NCBI GenBank assembly: GCA_945916025.1
Contig: CAMEGD010000069.1
Coordinates: 1 to 7,287, forward strand
DNA length: 7,287 nt
Reading direction: 5' to 3'
DNA from: an uncultured Clostridia bacterium
Lineage (GTDB): Bacteria; Bacillota; Clostridia; Tissierellales; Peptoniphilaceae
In this document: one piece after another, positions 1 through 6,157 of the stretch
How positions within the stretch are numbered: position 1 is the stretch's first letter
Layout of the letters: each line of letters begins with the position of its first letter
The notes under the pieces: model-generated
What the model was told of the DNA's origin: nothing
Databases searched by the model: none
The model's input: the letters and a program-made list of their open reading frames with translations, nothing else
Program-made: the position numbers and the translations under genes

Positions 1-1
1 T

Positions 2-469
2 GGAGTAGCAAATATTATTGGAGCCTTTGTATCATGTATGCCAACTGCCACTTTTTCACAAAATGCTGGAATAGTATCTATTAATAAAGTAGTAAACAAA
101 AAAGTATTTACAATCGCTGCATTAATAATACTAGTTTCTGGTTTAGTTCCAAAGCTATCATCATTACTTACAACTATTCCTTATCCAGTATTGGGAGGAG
201 CTACCCTTTCAGTATTTGCAGCTATTACTATGAATGGTATTAGGATGATTGCATCTCAACCATTAAGTGGAAGAAATACTTCTATAGTAGGAATATCAGT
301 TGCCTTAGGGGTAGGATTTACAAGTGTAGTAGCAGCAGCTCAAACTGCAGGTATAATATTTATGCCTGAAGAATTAACAATAGCAATTGGATCTTCACCT
401 GTTGTATTAGCAACTATAAGCGCAGTTCTTATGAACAAATTAATACCAGAAACAGAAGAAGACAGATAA
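2..469 (+). CDS. NCS2 purine (xanthine/urate-type) permease, C-terminal part
   Basis: This is the last 155 residues of a nucleobase:cation symporter-2 (NAT/NCS2) membrane transporter; the reading frame is open to the left edge, so the true start lies outside the window and the ATG at 38 is internal. The family imports xanthine, urate or uracil with protons or sodium. The visible segment FSQNAGIVSINK (encoded near 53-88) corresponds to the NAT signature [QEP]-N-x-G-x4-T-[RKG]. The leading Q-N is typical of xanthine/urate transporters, whereas uracil permeases usually have E-N. The usual T is N here. About three or four hydrophobic segments follow (for example the stretches encoded near 107-165, 179-250, 284-345 and 350-440), ending in a short charged tail, as in the end of this family. 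Its position ahead of xanthine dehydrogenase and adenine deaminase genes supports a purine substrate. The exact substrate and energy coupling are not resolved. Confidence 0.88.
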   Translation, partial: GVANIIGAFVSCMPTATFSQNAGIVSINKVVNKKVFTIAALIILVSGLVPKLSSLLTTIPYPVLGGATLSVFAAITMNGIRMIASQPLSGRNTSIVGISVALGVGFTSVVAAAQTAGIIFMPEELTIAIGSSPVVLATISAVLMNKLIPETEEDR

Positions 470-475
470 AGATTT

Positions 476-504
476 TTAAGTGAAATTTTGAAGAATTCAC
501 TAAA
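476..504 (+). repeat. Weak AT-rich hairpin after the permease gene
   Basis: AGTGAA at 479-484 pairs with TTCACT at 496-501, and two further outer pairs form across one mismatch. It begins within ten bases of the permease stop codon. There is no GC-rich core and no T-run after it, so it is at best a weak transcript end or mRNA 3'-end structure. Confidence 0.3.
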
Positions 505-521
505 TTGTAACCATATAATTG

Positions 522-559
522 TATATGTATGTGATATAATATGAAATTACATACATATA
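522..559. promoter_or_regulatory. Hyphenated palindrome around the -10 box, candidate operator
   Basis: The 11-base arm TATATGTATGT (522-532) is repeated perfectly inverted as ACATACATATA (549-559), with a 16-base spacer centred at about 540.5. Allowing one G-T mismatch, the arms extend to 522-535 and 546-559 (13 of 14 paired). The spacer contains most of the -10 box, and the predicted transcription start falls at the edge of the right arm. A bound dimeric or tetrameric regulator would therefore block or reshape initiation. The arms are AT-only except for single G or C positions, so some chance symmetry is possible. The spacing does not fit the Crp/Fnr or Rex layouts, and no regulator gene is in the window. 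Confidence 0.45.
532..540 (+). promoter_or_regulatory. Extended -10 promoter element for xdhABC
   Basis: TGATATAAT is a perfect extended -10 (TG, one base, TATAAT at 535-540). No good -35 box lies 16-18 bases upstream (CATATA at 512-517), which is compatible with an extended -10 promoter. Transcription would begin near 547, about 47 bases before the xdhA start. A second TATAAT at 514-519 also lacks a well-spaced -35 box and lacks the TG extension. The -10 sits in the spacer of a long dyad (522-559), suggesting regulated initiation. Confidence 0.6.
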
Positions 560-593
560 TTTATGTAAATAATTTTAAGAAGGGGAAGAGATC

Positions 594-2915
594 ATGTACG
601 TAGGAAAAAGTGTTAAAAGAGTAGATGCCTATGACAAGGTAACTGGTCGTGCAAAATATGCAGATGATTTAGTTATGAAAAACGCCTATGTAGCTAAAAT
701 ACTTCACTCTACCATCGCCAATGGCGAGGTATTAAATATAGAAACAAGTGAAGCAATGAAGGTTCCAGGAGTAGTAAAAATAGTAACTTGTTTTGATGTA
801 CCTGAACACGGATATCCAACAGCTGGACATCCTTGGTCTACAGATACTCATCACCAAGATATAGCAGATAGAAATCTTTTAAATAAAAGGGTTAGATATT
901 ATGGAGACGATATTGCAGTAGTTATAGCAACTGATGAAGTGGCAGCTATTCAAGCCCTTAAGAAGATTAAGGTTGAATATGAAGAGTTTGAACCAGTCCT
1001 TGATGTATTAGAAGCAATGAAGGATGGGGTAAGTCAAATCCACGAAGATTCTCCAAACAACATATTAAAGCACTCAACAAACAATCACGGAAATTATGAA
1101 GAGGCCATAAAAGAAGAAGGACTAATAAAGGTTGAAGGTTGGTATGAAACACCAATAGTTCAACACTCCCACATTGAAAATCATGTAGCTTATGCCTATG
1201 AAGAAGCTGGGAAAATAGTAGTAGTTGCTTCTACTCAAATCCCTCACATAACAAGACGTATAATAGGCCAAGCCCTAGGTATTCCTTGGGGTAAGGTTAG
1301 GGTTATAAAACCATATATTGGTGGTGGTTTTGGTAACAAACAAGACGCCCTTTATGAACCACTAGTAGCTTACTTAACAACTCAAGTTGGAGGCCATCCG
1401 GTAAAATTAGATTCTACTAGGGAAGAAACCTTTGTAAATACTAGAACTAGACACTCAATGAAGGTTCACTTAATTTCCCATGTAAGAAAAGATGGTAAGT
1501 TTGTAGCTAGAAAAATGGAGTTATATGCCAACAATGGAGCTTATGCTTCCCATGGCCACTCTATTGCAGCAAAAGCTTTAGGATGTTTCCACCAACTTTA
1601 TCCATGTGAAAACGTGGAAGGAGATGCCTATACAGTTTATACAAATCTTCCAACTGCTGGAGCTATGAGGGGCTATGGAATTCCTCAAGCTATGTTTGTA
1701 ACAGAATGTCATACAGATGATATAGCTAAGGCAATCGGCATGGAACCTATGAAATTACGTATGCAAAATGTAATGCCTAAGGGCTATGTAGACGGATTTT
1801 CACACAATGTTAACTACTATGATTCCTTTAGAGAAACCTTAGAAGTTGGTAGAAAAGCCCTTAACTATGACGAAAAATTAGAAGAATACAAGGACCAAAC
1901 AGGCAATATTAGAAGGGGAGTAGGAGCAGCTGTATTTTGGTATAATACAGGAGTTTATCCAATATCCTTAGAATCTTGTTCATGTCGTATGGTCTTAAAC
2001 CAAGACGGATCAATCCAAGTCCAACTTGCTGAAACAGAAATTGGCCAAGGGGCTGACACAGCCTTTACCCAAATGGCAGCTGATGCAGTAGGTCTAAAAC
2101 TTGAAGATGTACACGTAATCTCAACACAAGATACTGATGTAACCCCATTTGGACTAGGAGCTTATGCATCTAGACAAACTTATATGGCATCCTTTGCAAT
2201 TACAAAAACTGCAAAGATTCTTAAGGAAAAAATCCTTAACCAAGCATATTTACAAACAAGAGTTGCACCACAAAACCTAGATTTAGTAGAGGGAAAAATT
2301 ATTAGAACTACTGATGGGGAAGAAGTAATTGATATTGCAGATTTAGCAACTGAAGCCCTTTATACCCTAAAGGACTCAGAACATATAACAGCAGAATCAA
2401 CCTATTCAATTAGAAACAATGCTTATTCCTTTGGCTGCTCCTTTGCAGAAGTAGAGGTAGACATTGCCCTAGGAAAAGTTAAACTATTAAGACTTATAAA
2501 TGTTCACGATTGTGGTAAATTAATAAATCCACAACTTGCAGAAGCACAAGTTCACGGCGGAATGAGTATGGCAATTGGATTCGCCCTAAGTGAAGAGCTA
2601 AAATACAACGACAAAGGTAGAATCTTAAATGACAACCTTTTAGACTACAAACTTTCCACTACTATGGACCATCCAAACCTGGAAGTTTTCTTTGTTGAAA
2701 ACCCAGAACCAACTTCTCCATTTGAAACAAAATCACTAGGAGAACCGCCAACATGTTCACCAGCGCCGGCTATTAGAAATGCGATTTTAAATGCAACTGG
2801 AGTTCAAGTAAACAAGTGTCCAATGACACCACATGTACTTTATCCATTATTTAGAGAAGCTGGCTTAATTGAAAACGACTTAGAAGTAAACGAGGTGGAT
2901 TATGTACGACATTAA
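594..2915 (+). CDS. xdhA: Xanthine dehydrogenase, molybdopterin-binding subunit (XdhA type)
   Basis: This 773-residue protein is the catalytic subunit of a three-part molybdenum hydroxylase that oxidises purines such as hypoxanthine and xanthine with water as oxygen source; in fermenting anaerobes it may also run toward urate reduction. An N-terminal hammerhead domain (about residues 14-130, KVTGRAKYADD) precedes the molybdopterin-binding domains (about 140-755). Visible motifs are GGGFGNKQ (243-250), TNLPTAGAMRGYG (350-362), TEIGQGAD (481-488) and SLGEPP (714-719); E717 is the expected catalytic base. Length and sequence track E. coli XdhA (about 750 residues) closely. The ATG is preceded by AAGGGG at 580-585 with an 8-base gap. 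The gene overlaps xdhB by 14 bases. There is no in-frame TGA, so no selenocysteine; a selenium-bearing cofactor cannot be excluded from sequence. Several purine-pocket residues differ from the bovine enzyme, so the true substrate is less sure than the family. Confidence 0.95.
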   Translation: MYVGKSVKRVDAYDKVTGRAKYADDLVMKNAYVAKILHSTIANGEVLNIETSEAMKVPGVVKIVTCFDVPEHGYPTAGHPWSTDTHHQDIADRNLLNKRVRYYGDDIAVVIATDEVAAIQALKKIKVEYEEFEPVLDVLEAMKDGVSQIHEDSPNNILKHSTNNHGNYEEAIKEEGLIKVEGWYETPIVQHSHIENHVAYAYEEAGKIVVVASTQIPHITRRIIGQALGIPWGKVRVIKPYIGGGFGNKQDALYEPLVAYLTTQVGGHPVKLDSTREETFVNTRTRHSMKVHLISHVRKDGKFVARKMELYANNGAYASHGHSIAAKALGCFHQLYPCENVEGDAYTVYTNLPTAGAMRGYGIPQAMFVTECHTDDIAKAIGMEPMKLRMQNVMPKGYVDGFSHNVNYYDSFRETLEVGRKALNYDEKLEEYKDQTGNIRRGVGAAVFWYNTGVYPISLESCSCRMVLNQDGSIQVQLAETEIGQGADTAFTQMAADAVGLKLEDVHVISTQDTDVTPFGLGAYASRQTYMASFAITKTAKILKEKILNQAYLQTRVAPQNLDLVEGKIIRTTDGEEVIDIADLATEALYTLKDSEHITAESTYSIRNNAYSFGCSFAEVEVDIALGKVKLLRLINVHDCGKLINPQLAEAQVHGGMSMAIGFALSEELKYNDKGRILNDNLLDYKLSTTMDHPNLEVFFVENPEPTSPFETKSLGEPPTCSPAPAIRNAILNATGVQVNKCPMTPHVLYPLFREAGLIENDLEVNEVDYVRH

Positions 2916-3786
2916 GGGAATATACGAAGCCTATACAGTAGATGAGGCTATAAACTTACTAAAGGAAAATCCAGACCTTCATGTTATTGCAGGTGGATCT
3001 GATGTTTTAGTAAAAATTAGAGAAGGAAAAATGGCTGGATTAGACCTACTATCTATCCAACTTGTAGACGAACTTAGAAATATTGACCTTTTAGAAGATG
3101 GGTCCATAAGAATAGGTGCCCTTAATTCTTTTTCTAAAATAACAGATAATGAAATTGTAAAAAAATATATAAATACCCTAGGAGAAGCTGTAGATACAGT
3201 AGGTGGACCTCAACTTAGAAACATAGCTACTATTGGTGGCAATGTTTGTAACGGGGCTCCTTCAGCAGACTCTGCTCCAACTTTATTTTCATATAATGCC
3301 ATTATTGAACTTAAGGGAGTAGATGGGGTAAGAGAAGTACCTATCCAAGAGTTTTACAAGGGAATTGGTAAAGTTGACTTAAAGGATACTGAACTTATGA
3401 CTGGTGTAAAAATCACAAAGGAAAATTACAAGGGCTATGTTGGCCACTACTTTAAGTATGCCATGAGAGAAGCAATGGATATAGCAACTTCAACTTGTGC
3501 AATTAGTGCAAAACTAAATGAAGATCTAATAGTTGAAGATGTTAGGGCAGCTTATGGAGTAGCTGGACCAATGCCAATAAGAACTTACAAGGCTGAAGAC
3601 TTCTTAAAGGGAAAAGAACTTACTGATGAAAACATAGGAAAGTTTGCAAAATTAGCCCTAGAAGAATTAAGCCCTAGGGATTCCTGGAGGGCATCTAAAG
3701 ACTTAAGAACCCAAGTTCTATATGAAATAGCCACAAGATGTCTAAAGGAATGTAGAGCTAAACACAAGGGAGGTCAATATGCATAA
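2902..3786 (+). CDS. xdhB: Xanthine dehydrogenase, FAD-binding subunit (XdhB type)
   Basis: This 294-residue subunit is the flavoprotein of the complex, passing electrons from the iron-sulfur clusters to NAD+ or another carrier. The N-terminal FAD domain (about 1-170) shows AGGSD (30-34), and GGPQLRNIATIGGNVCNG (101-118) followed by APSADSAP (119-126), the FAD-pyrophosphate-binding signature of this family. The C-terminal CO-dehydrogenase-flavoprotein domain (about 180-285) contains FKYAMREAMDIA (184-195) and SWRASKDLR (261-269), both matching E. coli XdhB (about 292 residues). I see no extra cysteine cluster of the kind found in 4-hydroxybenzoyl-CoA reductase flavin subunits. The start ATG lies inside the xdhA end (14-base overlap) and is preceded by GAGGTGG at 2892-2898, pointing to translational coupling. 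It overlaps xdhC by 8 bases. Confidence 0.95.
   Translation: MYDIKGIYEAYTVDEAINLLKENPDLHVIAGGSDVLVKIREGKMAGLDLLSIQLVDELRNIDLLEDGSIRIGALNSFSKITDNEIVKKYINTLGEAVDTVGGPQLRNIATIGGNVCNGAPSADSAPTLFSYNAIIELKGVDGVREVPIQEFYKGIGKVDLKDTELMTGVKITKENYKGYVGHYFKYAMREAMDIATSTCAISAKLNEDLIVEDVRAAYGVAGPMPIRTYKAEDFLKGKELTDENIGKFAKLALEELSPRDSWRASKDLRTQVLYEIATRCLKECRAKHKGGQYA
3766..3781 (+). promoter_or_regulatory. Strong ribosome binding site setting the xdhC start
   Basis: AAGGGAGGT at 3766-3774 lies within the end of xdhB and is a near-perfect Shine-Dalgarno sequence, four bases before the ATG at 3779. It supports the long N-terminal form of XdhC over any internal start, since the next in-frame ATG (3890) would cut into the ferredoxin fold. 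Confidence 0.8.
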
Positions 3787-4342
3787 CTCAGAACACGGAC
3801 CTTTTAGTCCTAGAGAAGAAGTTTTATCCTACCACAAACCACAATATAAACTAGTAAAATGCCATATCAATGGAATACCAGTTGAAAAAATGGTGGATGT
3901 TAGGGCATCCCTAACTGACTTTTTAAGAAATGAATTTACCTTAACTTCAGTAAAAAAAGGTTGCGAAGTAGGAGAGTGCGGAGCTTGTTCTGTAATTATT
4001 AATGGAGTAACTTTTAACTCTTGTATATATCTTGCAATTTGGGCTGAAGGCAAGGATATATGGACAACTGAAGGACTTGTTACAGATGATGGAGCCCTTT
4101 CAGTAATCCAACAAGCCTTTGTAGATGAAGCTGCAGTTCAATGCGGTTTTTGTACTCCTGGTTTCATAGTAAGGGCGAGCGAAATAGTTTCTAGAAGAAA
4201 AAAATATTCTAGAGAAGAACTTCGTAAGCTACTAGCAAACAATATGTGCAGATGTACAGGATATGAAAACATCTTAAGGGCTGTTGAAAAGGCAATTGAT
4301 ATTTCAATTTCCAGTCACGGAGAATTTGAAAAGAAAAACTAA
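3779..4342 (+). CDS. xdhC: Xanthine dehydrogenase, 2x[2Fe-2S] subunit (XdhC type)
   Basis: This 187-residue subunit carries the two [2Fe-2S] clusters that link the molybdenum centre to FAD. The N-terminal plant-type ferredoxin domain (about 25-95) shows C62-x4-C67-x2-C70 and C82 in GCEVGECGACSV and NSCIYL. The C-terminal alpha-helical domain (about 100-175) shows C122-x2-C125 (QCGFCTPG) and C157-x-C159 (MCRCTGY). All eight cluster ligands are present. It resembles E. coli XdhC (about 159 residues); this is not the unrelated XdhC/CoxI maturation factor. The N-terminus has about 20 extra residues before the ferredoxin fold (MHNSEHGPFSPREEVLSYHK), supported by the strong ribosome binding site. 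It overlaps xdhB by 8 bases and is last in the xdh unit, followed directly by a terminator. Confidence 0.95.
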   Translation: MHNSEHGPFSPREEVLSYHKPQYKLVKCHINGIPVEKMVDVRASLTDFLRNEFTLTSVKKGCEVGECGACSVIINGVTFNSCIYLAIWAEGKDIWTTEGLVTDDGALSVIQQAFVDEAAVQCGFCTPGFIVRASEIVSRRKKYSREELRKLLANNMCRCTGYENILRAVEKAIDISISSHGEFEKKN

Positions 4343-4354
4343 ATTTGTAACAGG

Positions 4355-4387
4355 ATGTCTCGTAGCTTTTACGAGACATTTTGTTCT
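4355..4387 (+). terminator. Rho-independent terminator after xdhC
   Basis: ATGTCTCGTA (4355-4364) pairs perfectly with TACGAGACAT (4370-4379) around a 5-base loop, followed by TTTT and then GTTCT. It starts 12 bases after the xdhC stop. The stem is only moderately GC-rich and the T-run is short, so some readthrough into the next gene is plausible. Confidence 0.8.
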
Positions 4388-4433
4388 AACCTTCGAAGTC
4401 CCAAGAAGGAATATTTCGATTAAGAGGTATTAA
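4388..4433 (+). promoter_or_regulatory. Leader before adenine deaminase with ribosome binding site
   Basis: AAGAGGT at 4422-4428 is a good ribosome binding site five bases before the ATG. Upstream, CCTTC and GAAGG (about 4390-4409) could form a small 5-base-pair hairpin. I found no convincing -35/-10 pair between the terminator and the gene, so ade may depend on readthrough or on a weak promoter I cannot recognise. Confidence 0.4.
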
Positions 4434-6146
4434 ATGGAAAACTTAAAAAAGAAAATAGATTTTGCCAAAGGGAAAATAGAGGCAGACCTAGTATTTAAAA
4501 ATGGAAAGATTATCGATGTATTTAATGGGAAAATCATAGAAAAAGACCTAGCCATTAGTGATGGACTAGTCATAGGTTTTGGGTCTTACAAGGGAATAAG
4601 AGAAGTTGACCTAAATGGAAAATACATTAGTCCAGCCCTTATAGATGCCCATGTACATATAGAGTCCTCCATGTCTAGCCCCCTTCAATGTGCAAAGGCC
4701 CTAATTCCAAATGGGGTAACTACCATAATTGCTGATCCCCACGAAATTTCAAATGTAGCTGGTAAGAAAGGGATTTCCTATATTTTAGATGCAACAGAAG
4801 ACTTGCCATTAGACGTTAGGGTAATGGTTCCATCTTGTGTCCCAGCAACTCCCTTTGAAAATAGCGGTGGAATATTGACGGGAAAAGACCTATTAGAATT
4901 TAAAAATAAGGATAGGGTCTTAGGTTTAGGGGAAATGATGAACTATGTTGGAGTAGTTGAAAATGACCCAGATGTAATAGAAAAACTACATGGATTCTCA
5001 GACAGGATAATCGATGGCCATGCCCCATCTCTAAAAGGGGAAGCCTTAAACGCCTATAGAATCTCTGGAGTTGTAACTGACCACGAATGTAGCAATTTAG
5101 AAGAAATGGAAGATAGAATAGCCAGGGGAATGTATGTAATCATAAGAGAGGGAACTGCGGCTAAAAATGCCAGGGCCCTAGTAAAAGGCATTACTAAGGA
5201 AAACATTTCCAGATGTATGTTTTGTACAGATGACAAGCACCCAGAAGACTTACTTAAGGAAGGCTCAGTAAACAAAAATGTTCAAATAGCCATAGAAGAA
5301 GGCCTAGACCCAATAGATGCAATAAAATTAGCCTCTATTAATCCAGCCCTAGCTTACGGACTTAAAAACAAGGGGGCAATAGCTCCAGGCTATGAAGCTA
5401 ACTTACTTATTTTAGACTCCCTAGAAGACTTTACAATATCAGAGGTTTATATAAAAGGAGAAAAGTTTGCAGAAAACAAAAAGCTTGTAAAAGAAATTAC
5501 CTTAAAAAATGAAATAAGCCTTTATTCAAGTGTAAACATTTATGACTATAAGCTAGAAGATTTTCGAATAAGATTAAAAACAAATAAGGCCAGGGTTATT
5601 GGCGTTATTCCAGGAGAACTAGTTACTGAAAAATTAGAAAAAGAAGTTACCCTAGAAGAAGGAAACTTTATTCCTGGAAATGACCTACTAAAGTTTCTAG
5701 TAATAGAAAGACACAAGGGCCTAAAGAGTATAGGAAAGGGCATTATAAAAGGTATTGGCCTAAAAAACGGAGCCATAGCCTCCACAATTGCCCATGACTC
5801 TCATAACTTAATTATTGTTGGAGATTCTGATGAGGACATGTTCATAGCTATGAAGGAAATTGAGAAGATACAAGGTGGAATAGTCCTTGTCAAGGACAAA
5901 AAAGTCCTAAAATCTCTACCCCTTGAAATTGGAGGTCTAATGTCCAACAAACCTTTGGAAGAAATAAATGAAAATATTTTAGAAATTATGGAAGTAGCCT
6001 ATGGAGATTTAGGAATAACTAAAGAAATAGATCCAATAATAACCCTTGGATTTATGGCTCTTCCTGTAATTCCCCACATAAAATTAACTGACAAGGGACT
6101 CTTTGATGTGGACAACTTTACATTTGTAGACTTAGAAGTAAAATGA
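4434..6146 (+). CDS. ade: Adenine deaminase
   Basis: This 570-residue cytoplasmic enzyme hydrolyses adenine to hypoxanthine and ammonia, feeding the xanthine dehydrogenase encoded upstream. It is an amidohydrolase-superfamily protein with a small beta domain (about 1-65), a metal-dependent barrel and a family-specific C-terminal domain (about 390-567). Visible motifs are the metal-binding DAHVHIESSM (71-80), DPHEISNVAG (101-110), GLGEMMN (164-170), DGHAP (194-198), DHECSN (216-221), CTDDKHPEDLL (264-274) and AHDSHNL (453-459). Length and motifs agree with bacterial AdeC/Ade (about 575-590 residues), which are unrelated to eukaryotic-type adenosine deaminases. The gene is complete. A terminator separates it from xdhC by position, but the next gene begins nine bases after its stop and is probably cotranscribed with it. 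Confidence 0.95.
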   Translation: MENLKKKIDFAKGKIEADLVFKNGKIIDVFNGKIIEKDLAISDGLVIGFGSYKGIREVDLNGKYISPALIDAHVHIESSMSSPLQCAKALIPNGVTTIIADPHEISNVAGKKGISYILDATEDLPLDVRVMVPSCVPATPFENSGGILTGKDLLEFKNKDRVLGLGEMMNYVGVVENDPDVIEKLHGFSDRIIDGHAPSLKGEALNAYRISGVVTDHECSNLEEMEDRIARGMYVIIREGTAAKNARALVKGITKENISRCMFCTDDKHPEDLLKEGSVNKNVQIAIEEGLDPIDAIKLASINPALAYGLKNKGAIAPGYEANLLILDSLEDFTISEVYIKGEKFAENKKLVKEITLKNEISLYSSVNIYDYKLEDFRIRLKTNKARVIGVIPGELVTEKLEKEVTLEEGNFIPGNDLLKFLVIERHKGLKSIGKGIIKGIGLKNGAIASTIAHDSHNLIIVGDSDEDMFIAMKEIEKIQGGIVLVKDKKVLKSLPLEIGGLMSNKPLEEINENILEIMEVAYGDLGITKEIDPIITLGFMALPVIPHIKLTDKGLFDVDNFTFVDLEVK

Positions 6147-6157
6147 GGTAAAAAGTG
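6145..6157 (+). promoter_or_regulatory. Ribosome binding site and GTG start of the hyuA-like gene
   Basis: GAGGT (6145-6149) overlaps the TGA stop of ade and sits five bases before GTG at 6155. The GTG start places MELLIKNADL at the N-terminus, as expected for hydantoinase-family proteins; the first in-frame ATG (6191) would remove 12 residues of the first strand. The overlap of ribosome binding site and upstream stop codon suggests translational coupling. Confidence 0.75.

Noticed and set aside
38..40. ATG as the start of the permease
   Set aside because: The frame is open to position 2, and this ATG falls directly before the family signature motif, deep in the expected protein, so it is internal.
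530..551. Crp/Fnr-like or Rex-like site (TGTGAT ... ATTACA)
   Set aside because: The half-sites are too far apart for those regulators (12 bases between TGTGA and TTACA instead of 6), and they are part of the longer dyad.
470..593. Purine riboswitch in the leader of xdhA
   Set aside because: I could not find the conserved three-way-junction core or paired loops; the only clear structure is the AT-rich dyad at 522-559.
967..1155. Minus-strand open frame of 62 codons inside xdhA
   Set aside because: It lies wholly within a strongly conserved coding region and shows no recognisable domain; the plus-strand protein explains the sequence.
3585..4053. Minus-strand open frames of 60 and 74 codons within xdhB and xdhC
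   Set aside because: Both run antisense to conserved subunit genes, and the products look like low-complexity reverse translations.
5054..5785. Minus-strand open frames of 73 and 79 codons within ade
   Set aside because: They are antisense to conserved adenine deaminase motifs and show no independent evidence of coding.
6141..6146. ATG at 6143 overlapping the ade stop as the start of the next gene
   Set aside because: That ATG is followed after one codon by TAA; the GTG at 6155 has a proper ribosome binding site and gives the expected N-terminus.
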